Source: Vibrio splendidus (GTDB lineage Bacteria > Pseudomonadota > Gammaproteobacteria > Enterobacterales > Vibrionaceae). Taken from it: a stretch of 64,000 nucleotides of DNA. A program made the translations under genes and the position numbers. The notes beneath the pieces were generated by a model. The model saw only the letters and a program-made list of their open reading frames with translations. It did not search any database and had not been told where the DNA came from. The number at the start of each line of letters is the position of its first letter. Position 1 is the stretch's first letter. The stretch covers positions 186,001-250,000 of the forward strand of contig NZ_MCUN01000010.1 in NCBI RefSeq assembly GCF_002873455.1. The letters run 5' to 3'. Positions 36,936-46,122 of the stretch are shown piece by piece.

Positions 36936-38672
36936 TTAATCATCAAACATCATATTAATGGCCGCACCTAATAGAATCAGACCAACAATTGGCCCCATGA
37001 CAGCTAATGGCGCGCGTTCAATGTAGGGCAAGTTCTCTGCAATCATCAAACCCCATTCCGGTGCAGGTGGTTTCGCACCTAAACCGATGAAGCTCAGCGA
37101 TGTCAGGCTCAATGTAATTACTGGCAGCCTCAACATCGCGTGCCTTAGCAAAGGCGGCAATACATAAGGAAGTAAGTAGAAACGGAAAATTCGAAGCTTG
37201 CTGGTTCCCCACAATGGCGCGAGATGCGTATAAGGTTGAGCCTTCGCTTCCACGATTAAGCTTGAGCAATGCGCCGCCAATGGCGCCCAAGACACCAATA
37301 CAATCGCGATTAATGCACTACTCGGGTTCATTCCCGTTAAACCCGCAATCAGCAAGCCTGCAATGATGTAAGGGATACCCTTAGTGATCTCGATAAGGCC
37401 TTGGCTAAAGCGGGTATTGAAACCCATGATGATGCCTGTAACCAAACTCAAAAACGTTGCCAATATGCCCGCTTGGAAGGTCGAGACCATGCCCGACCCG
37501 ATTCTCGCTAACAGATCTCGGCCAATGCCATCCGCACCCAATGGTGCTTGCCAACTTGGATCTGCTAAACGAGAAAATTGACTGGTGTATGGGTCACGAA
37601 ATGCAGCCCAAACCACGATAGCAATCAGGAATGAGAATATTGAAAAAGCAACAGCACGCTTGGTGCGGCTTTGTGTAAAGCGAAACGAAGAGTGGCTACT
37701 AATGAGCTTACCGCTTTTCAGAGTGTGACCCAGAATCAGCTGTTGAACAAACAAGCTCATGCTGCTCACGGCAATTGAAAATAGCAGCAATACCAACAGG
37801 CCGCCTTGCAACATCGGCAAGTCTTGCGCTTTGGCTGCGCCTAAGATCATGCGACCGATACCGGGAATCGAGAAGATAAGCTCAACCGCGACTGCGCCAC
37901 CAGTCAAACCAATCACAATCATCGCGATTTGTGGGATCAGACTGCTCAACGCTCTTTTCAGCGCAAAGCGAATAATTTGATTGGAGTGAACGTTGGCACT
38001 GAGCCAAGTGATCACCCAAGGTTCATTGAGAACGCGTTGTAAACTGTCTCTGAGTAGGCGACTAAACAGGCCGCTGGCAGGCAATGCAAGCGCTAAGCTC
38101 GGTAACCAGATGTCTTGCCAACCTTGCCAACCATACGGCGGCAGCCAACCTAACCAGATAGAGAACACCAGTATTAATACCGAGGCGACCACGTACTCTG
38201 GCAAAGATATTAATACCGTACTTAAACTGCTGTAACTCTGGCCCAGTTTGCCCTTCTTCCAGCTGCGTAAGGTGGCAAGCAAGCCTGCACCGCACAGTAC
38301 GAAAGTCATCACAAGTGCACTCGACATCAGAAACAGAGACGTAGACGCTGTCTTTTGAATGCCGAATGCAACCGAAGAGCCATCAATCCATGATTTCCCT
38401 AGGTCACCCGAAAAAGCACTTCCTACCCAGTCAATCAGGCGCTCGCTTGCCGAACGGTCAAGCTGAAGATCAGCGCGTACGGCAGCTAGAGCTTCAGGCG
38501 TAAGCAGGTGTTGTTGTCCCGCTCTCGCTCGCAGAATAGATTGGCTTGGGTCGATGCCTGCAATGTCAGGCATCAAACCAACAAGAATCACCACCACGAT
38601 CAGTGAGGCGATTCTTGATAGCCAAGGCGTCAAGATAAACAAGGTTCGACGCAGAGTCTCAGCAGATAGCAT
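36936..38672 (-). CDS. Fused ABC permease of the nickel/peptide/opine type (DppB-DppC-like fusion)
   Basis: A 578-residue protein that joins two binding-protein-dependent permease domains normally made as separate subunits. The first half (to about residue 315) has the DppB/NikB-type N-terminus, periplasmic loop and EAA-like region FALKRALSSLIPQIAMI. The second half begins after a linker near residue 335 and has the DppC/NikC signature ADPSWQAPLGADGIGRDLLARI and a C-terminal SLSFIGLGAKPPAPEWGLMI. A single chain forming the whole pore is unusual. The gene is four bases after the binding-protein gene and last in the four-gene operon. Confidence 0.88.
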   Translation of the reverse strand: MLSAETLRRTLFILTPWLSRIASLIVVVILVGLMPDIAGIDPSQSILRARAGQQHLLTPEALAAVRADLQLDRSASERLIDWVGSAFSGDLGKSWIDGSSVAFGIQKTASTSLFLMSSALVMTFVLCGAGLLATLRSWKKGKLGQSYSSLSTVLISLPEYVVASVLILVFSIWLGWLPPYGWQGWQDIWLPSLALALPASGLFSRLLRDSLQRVLNEPWVITWLSANVHSNQIIRFALKRALSSLIPQIAMIVIGLTGGAVAVELIFSIPGIGRMILGAAKAQDLPMLQGGLLVLLLFSIAVSSMSLFVQQLILGHTLKSGKLISSHSSFRFTQSRTKRAVAFSIFSFLIAIVVWAAFRDPYTSQFSRLADPSWQAPLGADGIGRDLLARIGSGMVSTFQAGILATFLSLVTGIIMGFNTRFSQGLIEITKGIPYIIAGLLIAGLTGMNPSSALIAIVLVSWAPLAAHCSSLIVEAKAQPYTHLAPLWGTSKLRIFRFYLLPYVLPPLLRHAMLRLPVITLSLTSLSFIGLGAKPPAPEWGLMIAENLPYIERAPLAVMGPIVGLILLGAAINMMFDD

Positions 38673-38676
38673 CTAT

Positions 38677-40188
38677 TTAGTTAGCCTGTTTCGCTTGGTT
38701 AATCTGTGTAGTTTGGTCAACTAAACGGCGCTCACTTGGGTCACGAACCACATTGCTTACGCGCTCGCTTTCACCTTGAATCACACGTTCGTGAAGCAAT
38801 GGGATAGCAGCAAAGTCATTCAAGATTTTTTGCTCAGCTTCGATGATAGCTTGCTGACGCAGTGCACCTAGTGGTTGTAAGTCAGCATGAGTCAGCGCTT
38901 GGTCTACTTCTTGAGAACAGAATTGACCAAGGTTGAAGGAACCCTTACAGCCAAAATCACTCATCATGTAAGCCACTGGGTCACCAGAATCTAGAACGGT
39001 TGCACGAGAAAGGATGAACGCATCAAACTTGCCTGATAGCGCATCGTTTTCAATCTGAGCGTACTCGCGGATATCCAGCTCAACTTTGAAACCAGCCGCT
39101 TCAAGTTGCTGTTTAAGCAGCGCTGCTACTTCTGGAAGCTCTGCACGGTCGGTAAAGGTACCGATAACAATGCTTTCACCGTTCGCTTTTAGCGTCTTAT
39201 CCAATGTCTGACCTTCAGGTCGAATTGGCTCAGCCCAAGCAAGTGCAGGACCTAATAGGCCTTGTGCGATGTCCGCATGGTTTTCATAAACAGTACTAAC
39301 GATCTGCTCTCTGTCTACCGCAGCAGCTGCAACCTTACGCAGGTTAATATCGCTGAACACACCAGACTTGTTGTTCAGGTAAAGCGTATTGGTACGAGGC
39401 ATTGCCACTTCGTAAAGTAGATTCGGATCGATGGTCGCGATTTGTGAAACGGGTACCGCTTCAACGATGTCTGCCGTTCCGGTTCTTAGAGCCGCAGCAC
39501 GCGCAAAACCGTTAGGAACGTATTCTGCGATCACAGATTCAACCTGCGCTTTCTCACCCCAGTAGTCATCAAAACGTTTTAGTTTCGCGCTTGTTGTACC
39601 GTTAATCTCAGTCAATTCAAACGGACCTGTACCCGCGCCCGTTGGGATAACACGGCCATCTTCTTGGTACGCACTTGCTGCAAGAATTGCTAGTTGAGGG
39701 CTTGATAAACGGCTTGGTAAAAGAGGATCATCAAAGCTGGTTTTGATCTCTACGCGGTAGTTATCCATCGCTTTCACTTCTAGATCTACACCATCTAGAA
39801 TGCGTGGCTTAGGCGCAGCTTCAAGCGCTTTTTGTAGAGAGTTCACTACAGAGTTTGCCGTTAATGTAGAACCATCGTGGAACTTAACACCTTGGCGAAT
39901 CGTGAATTGCCAAGTCAGTGGATCAAGATGTTTCCAGTCAGTTGCCAGCATCGGCTGTGCTTCTGAAGTTGAGCTCAGATTAACCAGAGTTTCTGCTGTG
40001 CTCCAACGAGACAACTTAAAAGCATCATCAGAAAGTGGCGATAAGCCTGTTCTTGGCGGTTGCATCATCGCAACACGGATTTCAGATTTGACTGCGGCAT
40101 CGCTCGACTCTGGTTGAGAGTCAAAACAGCCCGTCAAAGGCAGAGCCAACGCAAGAGCGCAAGCCAGTTTGATTGAATTAAAACGCAT
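38677..40188 (-). CDS. Family 5 solute-binding lipoprotein (nickel/opine/peptide type)
   Basis: A 503-residue lipoprotein starting at ATG 40188. The signal peptide (MRFNSIKLACALALALPLTGC) ends in the lipobox LTGC. The mature protein has SBP_bac_5 marks: LATDWKHLDPLTWQFTIRQGVKFHDGS near the N-terminus and ATVLDSGDPVAYMMSDFGCKGSFN in the C-lobe. The family binds peptides, nickel, or metal-opine complexes; the conserved TAETLVNLSS start and PRTNTLYLNN resemble NikA/CntA-like proteins. Together with the Zur-like box, a metal or metallophore ligand is plausible but unproven. A longer frame upstream crosses an 18-bp repeat and would destroy the signal peptide, so I reject it. Confidence 0.85.
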   Translation of the reverse strand: MRFNSIKLACALALALPLTGCFDSQPESSDAAVKSEIRVAMMQPPRTGLSPLSDDAFKLSRWSTAETLVNLSSTSEAQPMLATDWKHLDPLTWQFTIRQGVKFHDGSTLTANSVVNSLQKALEAAPKPRILDGVDLEVKAMDNYRVEIKTSFDDPLLPSRLSSPQLAILAASAYQEDGRVIPTGAGTGPFELTEINGTTSAKLKRFDDYWGEKAQVESVIAEYVPNGFARAAALRTGTADIVEAVPVSQIATIDPNLLYEVAMPRTNTLYLNNKSGVFSDINLRKVAAAAVDREQIVSTVYENHADIAQGLLGPALAWAEPIRPEGQTLDKTLKANGESIVIGTFTDRAELPEVAALLKQQLEAAGFKVELDIREYAQIENDALSGKFDAFILSRATVLDSGDPVAYMMSDFGCKGSFNLGQFCSQEVDQALTHADLQPLGALRQQAIIEAEQKILNDFAAIPLLHERVIQGESERVSNVVRDPSERRLVDQTTQINQAKQAN

Positions 40189-40222
40189 AGTTATTTTTCT
40201 CTGTAAGCTGTGTTGTGTTAAT

Positions 40223-40276
40223 AAGCTGGATTTCGTTGATAAACCATATTTCGTTAACAAACTGTATTTCGTAATG
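40223..40276. repeat. Three degenerate 18-bp tandem repeats
   Basis: Units at 40223-40240, 40241-40258 and 40259-40276 share ATTTCGT in the same phase. They lie in the leader between the ATPase stop and the binding-protein start. On the plus strand they would read as a repeated hexapeptide, but no gene is evident there. Confidence 0.75.
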
Positions 40277-40288
40277 AATAAGGTTGTG

Positions 40289-41140
40289 TTAACAAGTCGA
40301 TTTCGAAAGAGGCTGAGATTGAATCAGCAATTGAGTCGTACAATGAGCAGGTTGACTCATCACTTGAGCGGTCGGTCCGTGTTCCACCATCTCGCCATGG
40401 TCAAGCACCAAGATTTCTTCACAAAGCGCTTTTGCCGCGCCGAGATCGTGCGTCACCAAAACTATTCGCATGTCGCGTTTCTTTTTCAGTGAGTTAAGCA
40501 AATCCAACAACCTTTGACGGTTCACCGGGTCAAGGCTGGCAGTCGGTTCATCGGCCACTAACACGGCGGGTCTAACAACAAGAGCTCGAGCAATCGCCAC
40601 ACGTTGGGCTTGGCCTGTAGAAAGCTGATTAGGTTTCAGTGAGAGCAAACTGGCTGGCAATCCAACGTCCGACAACGTCTCTTCAATGATGCTTTCATGA
40701 TTGCCTGAAACATCTAAATTGCTGAGCGGCTCGGCTAAGATCTGTCGAACGGTATAGTAAGGGTTGAGACTGGTGTGCGGCTCTTGGGGTACCAATTGGA
40801 TTAGGCGGCACACCGTTGCTTGCGCTTTGCTATCGCAAATAGGCAGTGCATAACCAAATAGGCTGATTCGACCAACAGTTGGGGCTTTAAGGCCAAATAA
40901 CAACTCAATCAGTGTCGACTTTCCGGCACCAGAACGCCCAACAATGGCTAAACTTTTGTCTTCAACATTGAGGTCGATGTTCTGTAGAGCTTTAAATGCC
41001 TTACCACCCAACCAACTCGGGATTGAGTAATAGTGCACACCAGCATTCTCGAACTTAATCTCGATCGGTGTTTGTGTGTCTGAATCAGTCACTGGCATTG
41101 GCGGCGAGGCTTCTGAATTGAGTGGTAAGGTCGGGCTCAT
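40289..41140 (-). CDS. ABC transporter ATP-binding protein, DppF/NikE/OppF type
   Basis: A 283-residue ATPase with Walker A GRSGAGKST, signature LSTGQAQR, Walker B VLVADEP and switch His in VTHD. The start is ATG 41140, which overlaps the upstream stop codon in ATGA, so it is translationally coupled to the first ATPase. The second signature residue is Thr instead of Gly (LSTGQ), which is also seen in NikE/CntF-like proteins. It works with the other ATPase as a heterodimer under the fused permease. Confidence 0.88.
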   Translation of the reverse strand: MSPTLPLNSEASPPMPVTDSDTQTPIEIKFENAGVHYYSIPSWLGGKAFKALQNIDLNVEDKSLAIVGRSGAGKSTLIELLFGLKAPTVGRISLFGYALPICDSKAQATVCRLIQLVPQEPHTSLNPYYTVRQILAEPLSNLDVSGNHESIIEETLSDVGLPASLLSLKPNQLSTGQAQRVAIARALVVRPAVLVADEPTASLDPVNRQRLLDLLNSLKKKRDMRIVLVTHDLGAAKALCEEILVLDHGEMVEHGPTAQVMSQPAHCTTQLLIQSQPLSKSTC

Positions 41141-41907
41141 TCGATTAAGTCTCTCAATGAACAACAGAAAGCATGAGAGCTTGATTCAAGCGCATGTTTT
41201 GGTGCGCCGTAAGCCACCACTCCACCATCATCGATGACCAACAACTTGTCACACGCTAATGCGCTGTGCAGGTCATGAGTAATCAACAAGCCACCAATTT
41301 GTCGCTGTTTAACATTGTCTCGAATCAACTTAAGTATCTCTTGCTCTGTCACCGGGTCTAACGCACTGGTTGGCTCATCGGCAATGATAATATCAGCGTT
41401 ACTCAACAACCCAATCGCAATACAAATTCGTTGGCGTTGCCCTCCCGAAATTTGGCTCGGGTATAACGGCAAGATGGTCTCAGGATTAGGGAAACCAAGT
41501 TGAACTAATAATTCCGTGAGTTTGGTTTTGTCTTGTGGTTTAAGCTTAGTGCGAGTACCCGTTAATGCCAGACTGAGTTGGCCTTCAATGGAAACAAGAG
41601 GGTTTAAAGCTTGAAGTGCATCTTGGAAGATAATCGCAGGTCGTTGTGCTGCGGTTCTTTGCAATATAGGCAAACCACACACCGCGTGACCAGATAAAGA
41701 AATATGACCTTCAACATCAACCGTTTCTGGAAGAAAGCCTGCAATCGCGCGTGAGAGCATCGACTTACCAATGCCTGACGGACCCATGATCGCCAACAGC
41801 TCACCTCGATATACATCGAAATGAATATCTTGAAAAAGTGTTCTCGAAGAGGTTTTGATCGTTAATTGGTCAACAGACAGAAGTGGGGCGTTCACGCAGA
41901 TACTCAT
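41137..41907 (-). CDS. ABC transporter ATP-binding protein, DppD/NikD/OppD type
   Basis: A 256-residue ATPase with Walker A GPSGIGKS, signature ISGGQRQR, Walker B IIADEP and switch His in ITHD. It is the first gene of the operon ATPase-ATPase-binding protein-fused permease, an order unlike the usual binding-protein-first arrangement. There is no Shine-Dalgarno sequence before the ATG at 41907; instead a Zur-like palindrome ends eight bases upstream, so the mRNA may be leaderless. Confidence 0.88.
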   Translation of the reverse strand: MSICVNAPLLSVDQLTIKTSSRTLFQDIHFDVYRGELLAIMGPSGIGKSMLSRAIAGFLPETVDVEGHISLSGHAVCGLPILQRTAAQRPAIIFQDALQALNPLVSIEGQLSLALTGTRTKLKPQDKTKLTELLVQLGFPNPETILPLYPSQISGGQRQRICIAIGLLSNADIIIADEPTSALDPVTEQEILKLIRDNVKQRQIGGLLITHDLHSALACDKLLVIDDGGVVAYGAPKHALESSSHAFCCSLRDLIE

Positions 41908-41914
41908 AAATGGA

Positions 41915-41929
41915 TGTTATAACATAACA
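41915..41929. promoter_or_regulatory. Predicted Zur box overlapping the promoter of the fused-permease ABC operon
   Basis: TGTTATAACATAACA differs by one base from the Zur core TGTTATAATATAACA. It begins eight bases upstream of the ATG at 41907. The minus-strand TATAAC inside it could be the -10 element, so a zinc-loaded repressor would block transcription directly. Confidence 0.6.
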
Positions 41930-42024
41930 ACTCTATCATTAAGCCTACATGATGAAAAGCGAACATTGAACCGTATCGCATTTTATTTGATGTTTGATTG
42001 ACCATTTTTACTAGGTCATTAGAT

Positions 42025-42062
42025 AGAAAAAGCGCCCTTAGCATAATGCTGTCAGGCGCTTT
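42025..42062 (-). terminator. Intrinsic terminator of the MATE gene
   Basis: The stem AAAGCGCC/GGCGCTTT, with an inner AGCATAATGCT palindrome, is followed by TTTTT on the minus strand, about 35 bases after the stop codon. It insulates the ABC operon from the MATE gene. Confidence 0.88.
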
Positions 42063-42096
42063 CAAAAGTACTGGCAATAACGATTGTGTTTCTAAC

Positions 42097-43431
42097 CTAA
42101 TGACACGCCGCGGATGCACCTTCTGTTGGAAGGCACTTCTGCTTAACTTGTGCGATGAACGGATACAAGAAGGCAATACGTCCAAGATAAAACAAGGTAA
42201 ACGCCAACCACAAACCATGATTGCCCCACATATCGATTGATAATGCCTGTACCGCTAAGAAAACCAACATAGTAGCGATGCTAGAGTCCCTAACCGGACG
42301 CGTGGTACCCGTTCCGGTAAAGATGCCGTAAACCGTTAAGCCAAAGCCAGACACCAGCGGGAACACAATCAACCACGGAGCCATCTCTTGATATAGAGCG
42401 ACAAGCGTTGGGATATCGGTAAACAAGAAAACAATGTTGTCTTTGAATACCAAGATGAGGAGGGTTAGTACGGCAATAAAGCTCGCCGTCCATTGGAAGT
42501 TAAGTCTTAATACACGATCCAACATTGAAGGGGTTTTCTGACCTACCGCTTTACCCGCGAACACACTCGATGCATTGGCAATGCCGTCAAACATGTAACT
42601 GATAATGAAGGTCACCTGCATCAAGATCGCGTTAGCAGCCAGAACATCGGCACCCAGTTTAGAACCAGTACGCGCCATCATATTGAAGAAAACTAAAATA
42701 CAGATGGTACGAAGTAAGAGATCAGTATTTGAAGAGATGATTGTCGATAGGTCTTTCTTAGTCATCTTCGAACCTTGTAGGAACTCAGAGATCGAGATAT
42801 TGCTGGTCTTAATCACCAGTGTCATACCAATAGCGAAAGTAGTGACTTGTGCAATCAAACTTGCGTAGGCCACACCCGCAACACCCAAGTCGAAATAAAG
42901 TACAAACACCGCATCCAATACAATGTTCAACACGTTACCAAACACTTGTGTGTAAAGAACTTCTTTGGCTTTCGCCTGCCCCATTAACCAACCAATAATG
43001 GTGTAGTTGAGCAGTACAAAAGGTGCACCATAAATCAAAATACTGAAGTAGATATGCGCGTGCTCAGCCACTTTCGCTTCAGGTTCTATCACCCACATCG
43101 CGCCTTGCCAGATGAGTGGTTGTATCAAGATAAAGATCAAACCTACCAAACCAGACAACACAAATGGACGCATCAAGCTGCCCGCTAAATCAGAACGATT
43201 CCCTTTGCCCAGTGCCATCGCACTTTGTCCCGTGGTACTAACACGGAAAAAACCAAACAACCAATACATGGTGTTCATAATGATAGTGCCGATCGCCACG
43301 CCACCAATCAATTCAGCAATGCCAAGCTGGCCGATAACAGCAGTATCCACCGCACCAAGCAGAGGCTGTGTCACCGTTGAGATGATGAAGGGGAAGGCGA
43401 TTTTCAGATAATCTTTATGGGTAATGGTCAT
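42097..43431 (-). CDS. MATE-family efflux transporter (DinF subgroup)
   Basis: A 444-residue protein with 12 predicted helices in two six-helix halves. The N-terminal KIAFPFIISTVTQPLLGAVDTAVIGQLG is typical of DinF-like MATE proteins, which export cationic drugs or metabolites in exchange for H+ or Na+. The substrate cannot be deduced. The ribosome site is weak. It is monocistronic: 189 bp and a terminator separate it from the ABC operon, so the two need not be linked. Confidence 0.88.
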   Translation of the reverse strand: MTITHKDYLKIAFPFIISTVTQPLLGAVDTAVIGQLGIAELIGGVAIGTIIMNTMYWLFGFFRVSTTGQSAMALGKGNRSDLAGSLMRPFVLSGLVGLIFILIQPLIWQGAMWVIEPEAKVAEHAHIYFSILIYGAPFVLLNYTIIGWLMGQAKAKEVLYTQVFGNVLNIVLDAVFVLYFDLGVAGVAYASLIAQVTTFAIGMTLVIKTSNISISEFLQGSKMTKKDLSTIISSNTDLLLRTICILVFFNMMARTGSKLGADVLAANAILMQVTFIISYMFDGIANASSVFAGKAVGQKTPSMLDRVLRLNFQWTASFIAVLTLLILVFKDNIVFLFTDIPTLVALYQEMAPWLIVFPLVSGFGLTVYGIFTGTGTTRPVRDSSIATMLVFLAVQALSIDMWGNHGLWLAFTLFYLGRIAFLYPFIAQVKQKCLPTEGASAACH

Positions 43432-43676
43432 ATATTCTAGCGAGTGATATTAAGAATTATTTGCAATTAGAACGGAATGCTATCGCTTAATCCGTACGTT
43501 GTCATCAATTACTGAGGTAAATTATCAACAAGCTTTCTCTTCATTACATCATCAACATAAGATGCCTTTCAGCCATTGAGTGAGCAAATTAGCCACAACA
43601 AATGAGTAAAGCCACGCTCGAAAAAACACAACAAAACGAATTACCGAGCCAATTCATTAGTTAGCCAGATAAAGAC

Positions 43677-44546
43677 TCAGTAAAAACTCACAGGGAGGTA
43701 GAAATCAAGCTCAAACACTTCATCACTATTGAGAAAGTGGTTCCGATGATAATGCACATACGCAGGAGTCGAACGCTGTTTGAAACCAGAAGCCGGCAAC
43801 CATTTTTCCAATACCATACTGATCTGTGGTAGCAGCTCACCATAACGACCATTAAGTCGAAACACGGCATGCAAACCGCCTGGAATCACCATCTGGTTCA
43901 CGACACTTCGATACTTGATCGGCTCATCTATCGCGATGCACGCTACATAACGACACTGATCCATTTCAACCCAAGCAGGGTTAGAGTGATGCAAGCCGAA
44001 CTGACTCGAAAAATCACGCTGTTCAGAGTTCGCCCATGCTTTCAATATCAGCCACGCGTTGCGAATGGAGCGGTTATAACCAGTATGTCTAACATAAGCC
44101 GCCATTCGGTCTGATACTTCAACAATTTTAGGTTCCGGCAACTCCCGCTGCGACACATTCAAATAGCCTGCCGCCACTTCGGGATCTTTCAAATAGGGTT
44201 TTTCTGCAATCTGTAAATCATGCTTACGCCATTCTCCTGGCGACATATTAAAGGTCGCTTTAAATGCTCGGCTAAACGAAGACACAGAGCTAAAGCCACA
44301 TTTATGGGCGATCTCAACCACAGACGAGCTGGTATCGAACATTAATTGATTGGCCGCATACTCCATTCGAGTGCGTCGAATGTATTGATGCAACGACTCC
44401 CCAACCACACTTTTGAACGTGCGATGAAAGTGTTGCTCTGAATACGCAGCAATCTCAGAGAGCGCTTTTGCCGACAAAGGCTGACTGATGTCTTGGTGAA
44501 TATGGAACAAAACATCATTGATTCGGGATATGTGTTGTCGTGACAT
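43677..44546 (-). CDS. AraC-family regulator with C-terminal GyrI-like effector domain
   Basis: A 289-residue protein. The two AraC helix-turn-helix motifs are N-terminal (LSAKALSEIAAYSEQHFHRTFK and VVEIAHKCGFSSVSSFSRAFKATFNMSPGEWRK, to about residue 110). A GyrI/Rob-type ligand-binding domain follows (from about 130: EVSDRMAAYVRHTG). This order is that of Rob-like multidrug-responsive activators. It diverges from the aminotransferase gene across 115 bp and lies next to the MATE gene; control of either is possible. Confidence 0.88.
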   Translation of the reverse strand: MSRQHISRINDVLFHIHQDISQPLSAKALSEIAAYSEQHFHRTFKSVVGESLHQYIRRTRMEYAANQLMFDTSSSVVEIAHKCGFSSVSSFSRAFKATFNMSPGEWRKHDLQIAEKPYLKDPEVAAGYLNVSQRELPEPKIVEVSDRMAAYVRHTGYNRSIRNAWLILKAWANSEQRDFSSQFGLHHSNPAWVEMDQCRYVACIAIDEPIKYRSVVNQMVIPGGLHAVFRLNGRYGELLPQISMVLEKWLPASGFKQRSTPAYVHYHRNHFLNSDEVFELDFYLPVSFY

Positions 44547-44661
44547 CGTTCAAATAGCATAAATGGACATGTTTAAGAGCATAAACGGACACGCTAGTTT
44601 TTACAATTGCCGTGTAATATCAAGCGATAGAATAAAAACGATAAACGACGAGACACAACAC

Positions 44662-45810
44662 ATGGAAATCGCACAGTCATTACAACAGATTCAATCTTCA
44701 TACATTCGAGAGATCCTCGCAGCCGCAAGCGATCCTAATGTTATTTCGTTGGCCGGTGGTTTACCCGATGCGAAAACATTCCCTATCGATTTAATGAAGC
44801 CTACGCTAGAAAACCTAGCGAACATGCCTGAAGTTTTCCAATACGGTTCGACCGCAGGTTATGGCCCGTTGCTTGATCACCTAACACAAAGCTACCAATT
44901 ACCAGAAACTCACACAGCAATGATCTGTACTGGTTCTCAACAGGGCTTGGATTTGATTGCACGTGCCTATGTTGATCCGGGTGATGTGGTAGTGATGGAA
45001 GCACCAAGCTACTTGGGTGCGATGCAAGTGTTTGGCTTAGTTCAAGCGAACATCGTGACTGTGTCTCAAACAGAATTTGGTCCGAACCTAGACGAACTAG
45101 AAACGTGCTTTGCAGAGCAATCACCGAAAATGTTCTATGCCGTACCTGATTTCCATAACCCAACGGGCGTTTGCTGGGCAACAGAAACTCGTCAAAAAGT
45201 GGCTGAGCTGTGTATCAAATACAACGTGGCATTCATTGAAGATGCGCCATACCGCGAGCTGCGCTTTACCGGCACTGAACTGCCAATGGTTTCTTCGTTC
45301 TGCCCTGACAACTCTATCGTTCTTCGTTCATTCTCTAAGATTGCATCGCCAGGTTTACGCATTGGCGCAGTAACCGGCAAACGCAGCTACCTTGAGCCAC
45401 TGATTAAAGTGAAGCAAGGCGCGGACTTACACTCAAGTGTACCAATGCAAGCGCTGCTTGTTGGCCTTCTGAAGCATGAAGATTTCAACCTGCACATGGA
45501 AAACATTCGTACCCTTTACAAGTCTCGTTATGAAGTGTTGTTTTCAGAGCTAGAAAAACAACTGCCTGCAGATTGCGTGTTAAAAGCCGTAGATGGCGGG
45601 ATGTTCATTTGGGTTGAAATCCCAGAGTGCGATACCTTCGAATTAGCTAAGACTTTACTATCGAATGGCGTAGCGGTTGTACCAAGCCCAGTCTTCTATC
45701 CAAAAGCAGATGAAGCAAAAGCAGCACTGCGCCTCAACTTCACCAATGCCAACCCAGAAGAACTAACGGAAGCGGTGAAACGCTTAGCGGAAGTACTGAA
45801 CCAAGCGTAA
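44662..45810 (+). CDS. PLP-dependent aminotransferase (class I/II, 2-aminoadipate/LysN-like)
   Basis: A 382-residue fold-type I enzyme. Lys226 in SFSKIASPGLRIG is the PLP-binding lysine; PDFHNPTGVCW and the N-terminal SLAGGLPDAKTFP are typical of the LysN/AAT-I group without a GntR domain. It should move amino groups between an aromatic, branched or 2-aminoadipate-like amino acid and 2-oxoglutarate. I use ATG 44662 (MEIAQSLQQ) because the 33-codon upstream extension is not family-like and overlaps the divergent promoter. A terminator follows. Confidence 0.88.
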   Translation: MEIAQSLQQIQSSYIREILAAASDPNVISLAGGLPDAKTFPIDLMKPTLENLANMPEVFQYGSTAGYGPLLDHLTQSYQLPETHTAMICTGSQQGLDLIARAYVDPGDVVVMEAPSYLGAMQVFGLVQANIVTVSQTEFGPNLDELETCFAEQSPKMFYAVPDFHNPTGVCWATETRQKVAELCIKYNVAFIEDAPYRELRFTGTELPMVSSFCPDNSIVLRSFSKIASPGLRIGAVTGKRSYLEPLIKVKQGADLHSSVPMQALLVGLLKHEDFNLHMENIRTLYKSRYEVLFSELEKQLPADCVLKAVDGGMFIWVEIPECDTFELAKTLLSNGVAVVPSPVFYPKADEAKAALRLNFTNANPEELTEAVKRLAEVLNQA

Positions 45811-45842
45811 TCACTGCTTAAATAACACAGACTAGATACCAA

Positions 45843-45878
45843 GGCCCTGCTGTATTCTTACAGCAGGGCTTTTTGTTT
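45843..45878 (+). terminator. Intrinsic terminator of the aminotransferase gene
   Basis: The stem GCCCTGCTGTA/TACAGCAGGGC with four-base loop is followed by five T. Confidence 0.92.
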
Positions 45879-46122
45879 AGGAATACGTATTGTAATTCGA
45901 ACCAGATAAAACAGTTTCATTGCATTTTCCAGCCTATAAACCACACGGATAATAATGCTAAATAGCCCTACTTTTAGTTGGTTTTTGTCCTTCCTTGGCT
46001 TGGTTATACTGCGGCGGATTTTAATAAGCCAATATGGGCAAACCTGAGTAAATCAAACTCAGTCTGTATCATAAAAGGCAACCGCTCTGGATTTACGTTC
46101 CAGCTCGCAGAAAGGAAAAACC
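45879..46122 (+). promoter_or_regulatory. trhO upstream region
   Basis: This 244-bp stretch holds a plausible -10 box TATACT at 46005-46010 with a weak -35 (TTTTTG, 17-bp spacer), then a leader with a CTGAGT/ACTCAG hairpin. I see no other feature. Confidence 0.4.

Noticed and set aside
40169..40492. 107-codon plus-strand frame with a repeated NKLYFV-like hexapeptide
   Set aside because: The repeat is striking, but the frame is antisense to the ATPase gene for most of its length; the repeat belongs to the leader between two minus-strand genes.
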